64,000 nt of DNA, taken from contig CM032228.1 of NCBI GenBank assembly GCA_019009955.1, forward strand, positions 133,858,001 through 133,922,000, written 5' to 3'. Positions within the stretch are counted from its first letter, which is position 1. Every line of letters starts with the position of its first letter. Both the position numbers and the translations under genes were made by a program. Source of the DNA: Riptortus pedestris (Eukaryota > Arthropoda > Insecta > Hemiptera > Alydidae). This document shows, in pieces, positions 1-13,600 of this stretch. The notes under the pieces were generated by a model. The model had not been told where the DNA came from. It did not search any database and saw only the letters and a program-made list of their open reading frames with translations.

Positions 1-2186
1 CTTTCGTGTCTGTTTGTTTGTTACCTTTTCACGCATAAACGGCTGAACCGAATTTTATGAAATTTCGTATGTATATTACTACTAACCCAACTTAGACTTT
101 AGGCTATATTAATATTCTCTGAGGCGAACAAGAGTGGGGGTTATAAGGGAGGCCTGAAATTAAAAATAGTGATATTTCGTTTCGTATTGCTTTTTCGGCA
201 AATATCCACATAACAAAAGTTGTTTACTTTGTTATTTAGAGTAACTTTTGTTATATACACTTTTGTCGTATACCGAAGTATAAATGAGTTATACGCTAAA
301 AACCTTACTGGGAGTCCACAATTTTATTTGGCACAAAAGACTCAACCGAACTAAACGAAACTCCGTATGTAGGTTGGTATTAACTCATCCTTGATTATAA
401 TCTATAGGAATATTTTTAGGAATGAACAGGAGTAGGGGTTGTAATGGAGGCATGAAATGAAAAATCGCGATACATTATTTCTTATTGGTTTTTCTGCGAA
501 CATGCACATAATAAGAGTTGTTTATTTCGTTATTTAGAGTAACTTTTGTTATACTTTTGTCGTATAAGGGAGCATAAAAAACTTATACGCTAAAAACTTT
601 AGTTAGGCGCAGTCAACTGAACATGACTCAGTATCATCTGACTTTGCACCAACTACTACTAAATTATAAGCTATATTAACAAAAATGCTCATAACAAAAA
701 CTGTTCCATTGTTATTTAGAGTAACTTAATATATATCTTGGACGTATAAAAATATAAATATTGTAGCCTGCAATGCATTCCAATGTTTGAATAAGTTATA
801 CCATACAATATTTTAATTTAATTTTACCTCACCATGATATATTATGGCGATAAACAAGAACATTTCAATTGTATGAAGCATTTTACTAACAAGTAAATGT
901 TTCATGAGGAGCAAAGTATATTACCCCGCCCCCTTCCTCTGTCTTTCACCGGAACATTAATTAATCGGGAGTAAGTAATTTCTTCCTTTAATGTGTTTAA
1001 AAAATCAATTAATTCACAAAAAAACGAAAGTATTTAAACATACATAATTAGGATTGAAAATAGAATGTGACTATAAGGTAATGTGAGCGGAATTGAGAGT
1101 TAGAATTAACCATATTCTGTTGGTTAACCTGGAGCGTCGGGGAGGGGTGGGGAGACCTTCCTGTAATCTAGATCTCTCTCACTCCCTCTTTCTTTCCTCA
1201 GCAGTTATATACACTTTTTTCGTATACCGAATTATTAACAAGATATACGCTAAAAAATATAGCGGAAGTGAACAATTTTATTTGGCACAAAAGACTCGAC
1301 CAAACTAAATAAAACTCGGTATGGGTATTAGCACTAACGCCTTCATTATAATAAGCCATATCAACATTTCTAGGTACAGGCAGGAGTGAGGGTTGTAAAG
1401 GAGGCCTGAATTTAAAAATAGCGATATTTCGTTTTCTATTCATTTTTTTTTTCAAATATGCACATGACAAAAGTAGTTTATTTTTTTATTTGAAGTAACT
1501 TTTCTGATATTCATTTTTGTCTTTTAACAAAGAATAAACGAGATATACACTAGAAACTAAAACGGCAGTCAACTATTTTATTGGGCACTAACGATTGAAC
1601 CGAACTTAACAAAACTCGGTATGTCAATCAGCATTAATTCTTCCATGATTATAAGCTATATTAAAGTTTTTAGGTTAGAACAGGAGTGGGGGTTATAAGT
1701 GAGGCCTGAAATATAAATTCCTGATATTTCTTTGTCTATTTGTTTTTCGACAACCGTGCACATAACAAAAGTTGTTTACTTTGTTATTTAGAGTAACTTT
1801 TGTATTGTACATTTCTCCAGGAACAATGTGTGGAGCAAGTAATTTGCGTAGACATATTGATATGCTCAACAATTCTTTTTAATTTGAACTACCAGGTACC
1901 TCACCTGGAAAAATAAATTCAAATCTATGTTAATATTTTGTCCTTAATAACTGAAATCTTTGCATAATGCACAGGAGACGGGAAATATGACAATATGGAG
2001 GACATTGAAGTCTTATATAAAAAAATAATTTTATTAATTATAAATCCACACCAATAACGGGTATAAATCCTAAACACTGGGACGGGTAAATGTCAAAATA
2101 GTATGCAAAGTAAAGCCTGGCCGAAAAAATACCATCACCATTCATCCTAAAATCAATTCCCGGGCGAAGCCGGGTATCTGAGCTAG
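1..2186 (+). mobile_element. Non-autonomous Helitron, 5' end cut by window edge
   Basis: The 3' end is a GC-rich hairpin (CCGGGCGAAGCCGGG) followed by TATCTGAGCTAG and then T, the standard Helitron terminus (hairpin about 10 bases before CTRR). The body is built of diverged tandem units of about 295 bp; the anchor GAGTGGGGGTTATAAG or its variants recurs near 131, 427, 1382 and 1681. No Rep/helicase frame is present. The first bases of the window match the copy at 17527 about 130 bp inside its left end. It lies upstream of the first VWA8 exon in view, probably inside a VWA8 intron. Confidence 0.8.
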
Positions 2187-2305
2187 TAAATAATAATAAT
2201 ATTACTTTATTGATATTGCATGTGAATGATTACACTAATTTGAAGAATTGAAAAGTTTCTTGTCCCCTTTTTTGAAAATGAAAAAAAAAAACATTTTTTT
2301 TCCAG

Positions 2306-5300
2306 CATGTGACTCTTTTGGAAAGGCTATTGCAGGATTTTCTTCTTGGTGAGCATCTTTTACTTGTTGGAAATCAAGGAGTTGGAAAGAATAAATTAGC
2401 TGATAAGCTTTTACAATTGCTCAATAGACCACGTGAATATATACAACTGCATAGGTAAAGTTAATATTTGTTATTTATTAATGTCCACCTTTTATGCTGC
2501 TGTGGCTAATTGGGATGGGTTATCTATAGGTTGCCTCCCTTTTCTAGCGTGGGTGAGCTAAGGATTTTATTTAGTGAGTTTGTCGCTAAATATATTCCTA
2601 TTGTCCATGTGAGAATCAGTAGAAATGTATTTATCTTAAGTAAACTGCTACTCAACTAAGCTAAATTTGATAACAGTTTCATAAGTGAGATACATTTTGT
2701 TCTCACACTGGCTACATTTTTTGTTTTTTAACATGTTCTTTTGAAAGTAATTTCTGAAAATCCATCTAAACTACATATTTTGTTTTTCTGTGTATTGTAG
2801 ATGTTTACTCTCTATAAAAATATTTAAAAATAGCATTATTACATTATTGAATTAGCTTTTAGTGGCATATTGTGGATGTTAATTCCATCTTGCCAGCTTT
2901 CTTGCAAAACTCATGTTTTTCATTTTCATTAAGCTTGAAATTTATCTTTTCAAGCTGTAAACTGATATCCTGCTCTTAAGTCAAAAAACTAAATCTATAA
3001 TAAATACATAATTATATAAATTTAATATTTTTAAGAGTTTGACTAAAGAGAAATATAAATAGAATAAACAAGGAATTAATGATATTTGCAGATGTAAGTA
3101 ATTATAAAAATTCGTTAATACCATGTTTTCATATCAAATAAGGATTTATGAAGCAGTTTTATTAAAATACTGGCTAAAGATAAGGAATGCTTGAGGTATA
3201 TTGGCATGTTCTAAATCCCCAGAACTTTCAAGTTCAAAGAATGAGGTTTTAAAATGAGGTGAGGGTGTGGGTCAAGAAACTCTGGCATTAGTTTGGTTTA
3301 GCAGCCACTGCCATTTTACCATACTTATTTATTTCAAGTGATCTCGAATGACTTGCTGTACACAATATGTAATATTTATTTTGTTTTAAAGAACAATATT
3401 TGGCAAGTATTAATTTTTGGAATCAATAACTGAGAAAATCTGAAAAGGGAAGATTTGATGTTAAAATTATAGTAAAATATTTTTAAAGAATTTTTCAAGT
3501 ATTTGAATCAATGATAAGTAACATGACACTATGAATAAATCTTTTTGATTTAGGCCCCTTTAAAAGAAAAAAAAAGAATGAAGTTATTTGTTTTTTTTAA
3601 AACTGTTTTCACCCAAAATAGCTTCAGTGAATACTGATGGCTTGCATGTGTAGTTGTGTGAATGCCACCAAACTGGATATTTAAATGTTTTATGTAAATG
3701 TAATAAATAAATAACTAGTTAATATATGTAAATATCTAGTTTGTATAGTCTAAATAGTAAAGGAGGAAATTGTAATTAAACAAACATTACTTCATAGTTT
3801 CTAATAAATTAAAATATATATATAATTCACATGTTAATCTCTGTTTTCTTATTGATAACCTCTTTTCTATTTTTTACAATATGCAATCTCTCATTTATTT
3901 TCCTCTTGCTTATTTTTCTTTTTTTACCATACTTAAATAAAAAATGGTGGCAAAATAAAAAAAATTGACTATACTTTCATGCTACAAACTAGGCTCACTT
4001 ATTATTTTAATGAGATAAAGAACAAATTAAAGCAGATATTTTGAAACAATAGCTACCCGGAAGAATTAATATGAAATCAAACCAAGACAGCTGAGAAACC
4101 TATTTACTACAATAAGAAATATCAAACTGTACAAAACAACATAGAAGATGTAAATTATGCTTTCGAGCTAACTGTTTTTAAATGTTTCAATGGTAATTTT
4201 TATAACCAAACTAGAGAAAAAGAGAGGATGATAGTTTTAATAATGATAACATTAAATGCCAAAAGTGCAGAGCAATTCTAGGATAAAGGGACATAATGGT
4301 TAAAAAAGAAAATGTATTGAGGAACTGATGATACTGATGGTAACTTTATTACAACTTCAAGAAAATAAAATTAGTACAAACAAAAATTAATAATTTCTTA
4401 ACAAATAAAATTGGTATTAAATAGCTGCCGAGGAAATGTAAATACACATATAAATTGAAATAAAGATACCAAATATAATAACCACTCAACAACCAACAAA
4501 TCAACTGTATGGATTGAAATAAATGTTATATAGGGGAATCCACAATTAATCAAAGGAAGGATCACAACACGTGATAAACGTTGATAATGAGGACAATAAA
4601 ATTTCCCTAGCCGACCATGCTATTAAATACACTCATAATTTTTATTTTGGAAACATAAGTAGATTAGGAAAAGAAAGAAATATTATCAAGAGAATAATAA
4701 AAGAGAATATGCATATTATAAAAAATAGAAAAGATGATCAATGATCTTACGTATTTCAATTATATATTTTTTAATTAATTAGAAACTCTGAAGTAAAGTG
4801 CTTGCTCAATTAAATAAAATGCTCTCCTTTACTCTTTAGGTTGCCCTTCATTACGGCTAGTGGATATTTTTATTTTGTGACATATTGATCTAAATCAGCT
4901 GATTTGGTCCATCATACTTTGTAAGCCATTCCATGGATGGCACAGCTAGTGGAAGGCCCTGTGTAAGAATATAGCCATTGTTGCAGCTACCTCTTAGTAT
5001 CATATTTTCTCCTGACGAGACATCATGTGGACATGAACTAGTAGAGTAATAAAAAATCTTTTAATAATCATTTGAGATTTTTCCTTTTTGAAGGCCTTCC
5101 GCCATCGATGATTAAGTTAATTTAAATAGGTCATATTTTCACAATATTTATTTTGGTCTTTTGCAAATATTAAAAGAGTTATTTACATTTTATGTCTTCA
5201 GTATTCTCCATTCCTTATCAAACTATATTCACATTCAGCTATTATTTCACTAATCATCTCATCTTTAGATTAAATTTCATTTTGTACTAATGTTTTACTT

Positions 5301-7479
5301 TTCATGCTGCTAGCATTTTCTGAGTATCTCAATCAAGAGTGAGAGCCACTTGATCAATCAAATATATTTATACTTTTCTAGTCCGGTTCTGGGGACGAAG
5401 TTACTGGGTTTGTTCCATCATTCGGATCTGTATCCCTCAGTGTACCTTACACGTCCCATAAACTAATTATCAATTTTTTTTTAAATAACAGTTACACAAT
5501 TTGTCGAGTCTGTAGTCATCCTTTCTATTAAAATTATTTTGACGTTTCTCAATTTAAATAGTCTCTCTGATAAACTCTTTCTGGATAGCTGGTTACTTTA
5601 ATTAAACCCCCTTTTAGTTTTAGATTCATGCTTCTTAAGTATATATAGATATTTTTTTACTAATACCATTAAATTTTATAAATAGATGTAACAGTTTGTC
5701 TTGCATTTTCTTTAGGGACACTACAGTTCAGTCTTTAACCTTACAGCCCACAGTCATAGATGGTTTGGTCAAATATGAGGATTCTCCACTTATCACAGCA
5801 GTAAGGGAGGGTAATATATTAGTTGTTGATGAAGCTGACAAAGCTCCTACTCATGTTACATGTTATTTAAAAGTAAGTATTACTAGCTATTTTATTAAGT
5901 ATTACTAGCTATTATTTTGTTTTATCTTTGCTGTAAATGTCTAACACATTGGAAATCAGACTCTTGTAGAGAATGGAGAAATGCTATTGGCTGATGGAAG
6001 GCGAATTGTGCCTGGGAATGACTTAAGGGCACAGAATAATCATTCCGACTTCATTCCAATTCATCCAGACTTTAGAATGATTGTACTCGCTAATAGACCA
6101 GGATTCCCTTTCCTTGGAAATGACTTTTTTGGAGCTTTAGGTGAGATTCTTATGCAATGGATTATTACCTACTTCATTTGTAGAATGTTTAAAGGTATCA
6201 AGCTAAAATATTATGTCCAATAGGCGACTTATACAGCTGTCATGCTGTTGATAATCCAAGCAGACAATCTGAAATACAACTTCTAAAAAGTTATGGGCCA
6301 GATGTTGATCTTAATATAGTGAACCAACTTGTCTCAGCCTTTGGAGAGTTAAGAGCTATGGCAGATCAAGGACAAGTAGCTTATCCATACTCAACGAGAG
6401 AGCTAGTTAACATAGTAAAACATCTTCAGGTATGTATTTCATTATTATTAATCTCATTTTCAGTCTGTAGTGTTACATAGTGTGTTCTAGGTTTATTTAT
6501 TTACATTTTTTTTTTACTTTACGGCTATCATAAGTGAATGACTAAACATAAGGACATTTTTGTCATGAGACGTAGGAGTTATTTAGTGCATAGGTTAATC
6601 CAACTTTTATACTTCCATGGAAATTATTTTTAAATCATCCTGTCAATGATGAGTAGCACAGCTGTGTTGAAGTCAAAACAACTCAAGAACAATAGATGAA
6701 AAGCACGTGAAATATCTTACACTTATTTATTTTATGCTGTAGATGTTTCACGTTCTCTTTGACACCTCTTCAGGAGATTTGCATGTATTATCAAATGATT
6801 CGACTTTACCACTGAAGCGGTTATGTCAAAAATAGTCATAGATTATAAACAATAATAGACTCCAGAAATATGCCAAATTAAATGTATCGAGAATGCCTGC
6901 AAGTGGAGAAAGAAATTTGCTGTCTGTGCAACCCATATACTAGACTTTATTTTTTTAAGAGCTAATAGGAAATTTTATTGATGTTTATCAATGCTTAGTG
7001 CTAAGAAGATGAGCTTCAATTATTATTATTAAATTAGTGCAAGAAAATATATTCAATTTCAGTTCAGCTTTTTAATTTAATGTTCACGTATTATTTAATC
7101 ATTTGCAACACCTAATTAAGGGTTTTAAAAAAGAAATAATAATAATATCTTGTATATCCAAAATTAAAACATATATCTACCTATTCCTGAGATTTTACTA
7201 CATTATCTTTTATTGATAAGTAGTGTGAATATTTCGGTTTATAAAATATTTTATTTGTATAAAATTGGCAATTAATTAGTAATATCTTGATTATCAGGGC
7301 TTCAAGATTTAACTGTGTCTTGATATTTTTCTATCTCAGAATGATATAAAGGTTGCTTCTCTTGTTTGTTCCACTATATTTCGTGGGGATTTCTAAAATT
7401 GAAAATATCTCTAATGTCGGATCGAAAATGTTTATTGTTATAACCAATCTCATAGTAAATTAAATGTTCTATAAATATA

Positions 7480-7550
<71 letters not shown>

Positions 7551-10500
7551 CTTGAATATAAACCAAGATATTTATATTTTTTAGTTTTCATCCTTCAGTA
7601 AACCCCCACTCCTACTCATGTCATGATAGCAATATGCAGTTATATCAAGGAACACTTTGTTCTAAGCTTAAACATTAAATATTGTTTTCAAGAGACCTTT
7701 TTATGCGAGATATAAGGAAATTCGTTGTGTGATAATGTCATATATTAAGATTTTACATTGTTTCAAAAATGTTTATTTGGCCTATTCCATACTCTTCATT
7801 TAAGTGTTTCAGTCAACACTAAATATCATTCTTGTTATTGGCAGTATAGTCAAGAAATAGTGGGGGGTATAGAGGAGGATGAAATTCGAAAATTCAAAAT
7901 ATTTCTGTTATTATGAGTGTGATTGTAAAATGTTAAAGAACCAATCTTGGTAAACTATGGATGATCTACAATTGTTGTTTAATGTTTTTTTTTTTTTTTT
8001 TTTTCGTAAATCAAATGTCAATTGAGTTATTCCACCTTTTTTTTTTCAGCCCTCAGTAACCCCCCCCAGCCATTCTCATAGGCTGTTTTATATAGAAATA
8101 GGGAATATGTGGTGGGATAAGATCACAGCATGTGGGAAATCTGCTTAATTTATGCAGCCCCTGTGTGACAGACCTTTTTCTTTTCCATTATTGTTTTTTA
8201 AAAGAGGAGATCAAATAATAGATTCTCTATGTTGAGGTCAGCCAAATCCTCCTACCTACCTAAATACCTATCGGTGAATGCCAACAACCCTTTATTTGAT
8301 ATACCAAAATCCTCCTCTTTCAACTTAGCCAGTTTTGGGAACTTAGGCTGCAGAAAACAAGTTTCATAAGCCCTAATTTTATATGGAAATGTTTTCAGGA
8401 TCTTCCTACTATACATTTACAGTCAGCATATCAAGGAGTGAACTTGATTTTATCAACTTATTGAAGTTCCTGTTAAAGGGGTGTCTGGGCTTGCTTTGAG
8501 AGCCCTCTCATAAGGTCTTCAGCCTAGCATTTTAAAAATGCACACATTGAATAGAGGTTATTTTAGACTATTCAAATATTCTGGGGTGTTTCAGTGAAAA
8601 TAAATATTACCACAGTAAATCAGAAAAATAAAAATGATAAATAAATAAAGTTAATTTCTAAAAATAATGTTGTGTTTGCAATGTTAGGTAGGTAATGGTT
8701 AAGGCTATGTGTATATCTTAGGAAAATAACTGTTCTAATTGAAGATAGATTGGATACAGATTCTCAAAAAAATATATAAATTAAAATTAATACATTTTCT
8801 CACAATTATATTAATTTCATCTCATTAATTTCAGTCACAGAGAGAGCTTAAATTACAATAAATTGCGATAATACAATATTTTGATTCTAGGCATTTCCTA
8901 GTGATAGTTTGGCTGATGCTATAGGAAATGTTTTTGATTTTGACCGTTACAGCAAAGATATGAAAGAAACTTTAATGGAAGTTCTAACAAAACACAAAAT
9001 TCCTATTATCATGGACGCTGAAGAAAGAGTTAAAGGTATTTTTTTTCCAATTTTACTTATGCAATTTTCACTTTGAATAACTGAGTCACTAAACCTCTCA
9101 TATCCAGCTTATATTTTGATTCCTGTTTACGTAGCCTTCTTATTGCGGGAGAAATAGAATATACAAGGTGAGCTGAGATCATCAGCATCTTATAAACCAG
9201 CTCGTGGGTAATCTGCTTAGTTTACACAGCCCATGCATGCCGGCTTTTGTTAATTGACCTGTTAAAATCACTCTTTTCATCTCAAAAATATAATATTACT
9301 ATTCTTTTTGAAAAAAGTTATTTTCTTTAGTTCTTCATGGTTCCATCTTGGCCATTAACAAAGCTGTTGTTTTACATTAAACTCGTAAATGGTTTTAAAT
9401 TTCATTTATTGACATCCACATTCGCTATTAAGGCTTTTGTGGATGGATTATATACATGTTACCATCCATTTCCAAGCAGAGGAGACTAAGGATATTCTTT
9501 AGTGAGTTGGTCACTAAATAAATTCCTATTGATCTTGTGGAAATTTAACCCATGACTCTCTGAGTATAATAAAATTTATAGATTAGTTTCTAATAGATCA
9601 CAGTTGTTGCAATAGCTAGACTTTACTTTCAAAACATTATTATTAGGCCTTAGATTTTGTACCTGTTAGGTATTTTATCAAACGATCAATAGCATATATC
9701 ATAGTAATTCACGATTTCCACACAGGAACTTTTAACCCCCCCCCTCTCTCACTCTCCTTCATTTCTTTTTGTCAATGCACTGTCTCTGTGTCAGTACAGC
9801 TCTCAAACCGAGTGTGCGAATGAATATTAACTCTAGGTTTCATATATTATCATATCTAGGGAATGCTACAGGTAGCATTTAAAGCTAACACATTGCCTAT
9901 TACCAGGTTTACTGTAAAGAGGTCAAAAACAAATATTATCATATTGCCATTCAATCCATAATTTCATTTAACCGCAACGGGCATTGCACAAAAAAAAGTC
10001 CAATTCATTAAATTTAATTAACTTAAGTATTATAATTTTGGGAAACAGGTCTTAATAACAGGAAGTCTTCCCACCAATTTCTTTATTAAAGGCCTTTCGG
10101 CACTAATGTCCCATCATCAGGTGCTAACAAACAAACAAAAGAGAAACATGTTTAGGCCCTGAAATATATCCAATAATTACATTTGAAATGATTTAACAAA
10201 AATAGAATTACATGCTAACATCAGTCCTCATAATTAACAAAATATGTCCTAAATTAACAATTATACCACCTCCTTATTTATTTATGTTTTATTTGATTTT
10301 AACTTTATTTTTAATTGATTAAATTGTAATATATTCATTTTATGTTTGACTTCGATTTTAATATTTTTAAGATAGGACTTTTTGTAAGACTGATGTTAGT
10401 ATGTAATTCTATTTTTGTTAAAACATTTCAAATGTAATTATTGGATACATCACAAGGCCTAAACATGTTTCTTTTAGCAGATTTCCCTTAAGGGAAATCA

Positions 10501-10593
10501 GCTATTGAGGACGTATTCATGACGTGATTTTAAAAAAATTTCTTCAAATGTCCATCGATCCTACCCAGGAGATGACAAAAATGAGGTCTGTTC

Positions 10594-10658
<65 letters not shown>

Positions 10659-13600
10659 ACTTACACTCTAGTGGTCGCAATTATTATTTAATCGTCACCA
10701 AACTCGGTATTTAATCGTTTTAGGTAAAAAGGAAGATCAAGTTCGTTAACGGTTGAAATCGGACCCGTGGGAGGGGGGGATTTTCGAAAATTAGAAATAT
10801 CTCCGTTACTATACGTCGGATAGAAAAATTGTATAAAATCAATCTTTTTGAAAATTACATTTACTATAAATATTGTTATATACATTTATTCTCTATCTCG
10901 AATATTAACCGAGATATTGGCATTTTTCAGGTTTCAGCCATCAGCAAACCACCACTTCTACTCATGTTACGTAAACAATACTCAGCTACATAATAAATCA
11001 CATTATTCGAAGTTTAAATACCAAAAATTGTATTCAAGAGACCTTTATTATACGAGATACATGCAAATATGTCCCGTTAACCCCCCCCCCCCCCCGTCTT
11101 AAGGTTTTGGACTACTAAAATTTGATTGATTGAGATAACAATTATTCTAACGTATTATTAATTACAATACTAGATATAGTAAATAGTTCTCAATAAAATT
11201 AATATGTTATATTCTGATATATTTCAGTAGTTGTTTTTCTTTCCTTTGTGAAGCGGGCAGACCCGTTGTTTACATTTCTAACCTAACGCTTCCTGTCAGC
11301 AGGTTATTGAAATTGGATGAAACGTTTCTTATTTCTGTTTGTATTTATTCACGGTGGTGTTGTGTTACCAATACGGAGATTTATCTATTAGTAAACTTCA
11401 CAAGGGAAATCTGCTTAGTTTACGCAACCCCTGCATGTCGGACTTTTTTTGTTTGTTTGTTAGCACCTGATGATGGCAAGTTAGTGCCGAAAGACCTTGT
11501 GCTTTAATAAAGAAATTGGTGGAAAGGCTTCCTGTTATTAAGACCTGCTTCCCAGATCTGCACTCCCACATTCAGCAACATACAAATTATTACAATTTTC
11601 TACCCCTATGAACATTATACACTGCAGCTGGTATGAATTCCTCAATAGCGAAGCCACTGCTACAGTTAAAGTAGAATCATCTTTTTATCTCTTTTTTTTT
11701 GTGGTAATTAAGAAAATAACTGGATTATTAATGATTAAGTATGTTTTGTTTTTTATTAATTTTTAAGGTTTATATGTATTTATGGAATTATTTTGGACTA
11801 ACCTAAGTAATTTATTCAGGTAGGAAAAGAATTCAAATGACTATTGAGAAAGATAGTGGGAAAAGTGTTTCTGGGCCAAAACATGGAAAGGTTGATGAAA
11901 AGAATGAGCCTCATGTTGGAGGCAACACTTGGGCAGGAGGTACTGGAGGACGAGATACAGCTGGTCTTGGCGGAAAAGGAGGACCGTATAGACTTGATGC
12001 TGGCCATGATGTCACACAGGTAAAATAAAATATTTCAAATGTTGAAAATTAATTGAAAGTGGATGCATACGTATTAAATATATACTTAATTAATCTATGG
12101 CGGAAGGTCAACAAAAAATTATACAAATCATTTTTACTTCTCAACTAGTTTCGCATCCATCTGATGCTTCATCAGGAGAATTACAATTCAAAGGAACTAA
12201 ACGGCTACATCTTTCTCTATGATGTTCCACTAGCCATACCAGTCAGAGAATGGCTTACAAAGTATAGTGGGTCAAGTCAGCTGATTTATATCGATATGTC
12301 ACAAAATAAAAATATATCGATTATCCCTAATGAAGTGTAGTCTAAATCGTAAATGAGAAATTTATAATGAATTAACTATCACCTTAAAGTTTCTAATAAA
12401 TTAAAAAATATATAATTCGCATGTTTTATTTCTGTTTTCTTATAGATCACCTTTATAATGTGCATATTCTCTTTTATACTCCTCTTGCTTAAGTTTCTTT
12501 GTTTTTCTATTATACTTACATTTTCAAAATCAAATTTATGACCGTATTTAATTTTGTGGTCGGCTAGAGCCATTTTATTGTCCTTATGATCAACGTTTAA
12601 CATGTGTTGTGATTCTTCTCTTGAGTAAATGTGATGATTTCCCTATTTAACTTTTTGTATAGTCATTTGATTTGTATAATCATTTGAAGTTTTCATTTTT
12701 TGTTGACCATGTCAGAAGGTGTCAAATATCCAACCGAAAATGTCAGAAGGGGAAAATCCAACCGATATGGAGTTTGTGATTGTGACATGTAAATGGGAAT
12801 TTAAAAATGTTTGCACAATTCTTGCTGTATCAAGAAGAACTCCTTGCTGTGCTTCTTTTATAATTGTTGTTGGTGGATTTAAATTTTTGGTGGCTGCTAT
12901 TGTTGTTTTTGGCATGAGTCCATTTGAACTTACTATAATAGCCGTAACTATGGCAGATTTCAGTTTGTACCTCTTTGACCTTGATAGCCAACTCTTGATA
13001 TTTTCTTAATTTTTCGGCATAGGATTTTCGAATATTCTCATTATTGGGTACTGCAATTATTATTATTGTTATTGTAAAGCAATGACTTTATATTGGAGGC
13101 TCCTGGCGTATTACAAAAAAAAAAGAAAGGAAAAAAAAAAAAAAAAAGGTTTCATTTACCGCAATCATCATAATAATTTTTGAGTCATCAGCTGCAAATG
13201 AAGAAAGCATAATTAGATGAATAGATTGGTTCTATGTTCTTTGAAGTGGAATTTTAATCTTAAAATACAACTTCTTCTTTCCATCTTAAGTATTTGGGTT
13301 TATATTTTTTATAGTGTTATTATTAAAAACTTTGACCAACTTACACTTAACTATATAACTAGTAGAAGTTGGATTCCAAGAAATAATTACATAATTAAAT
13401 AAACTCATTGTACCCTGATAAAGAAAAATGCTTTGTAATGACTGTTCATCCTTGTTAGTTGTCATTTGTAGTTCAGACATTTATTCCTAGGCCTAATAAA
13501 AGTTTACCAGAATATTGGATTCTGTGTTGGAATTCGTAGTTGGTTATAGAGAAGTGTCCTTTAATTCGATGTCATATCAACTCATCTATTCAACCTCCCA

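Larger units (their letters stand above)
10040..11553. mobile_element. Foldback element with hammerhead-like motifs in both arms, interrupted by a HINE insertion
   Basis: The left arm (10040-10250) is the reverse complement of a right arm split in two: 10370-10475 and 11444-11553. The split is caused by the HINE at 10476-11443. Removing that insert restores an element of about 545 bp with arms of about 200 bp and a 120-bp spacer. Each arm has a hammerhead-like core about 40 to 80 bp from its tip (see 10089-10125 and 11462-11503). No coding capacity. The layout resembles inverted terminal ends of Penelope-like elements or a small ribozyme-bearing satellite; no Penelope protein is present, so this is inference. 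Confidence 0.65.

Noticed and set aside
12719..13009. Plus-strand 96-codon open frame with hydrophobic runs
   Set aside because: It is antisense to the LINE-like relic, whose minus-strand reading makes better sense.
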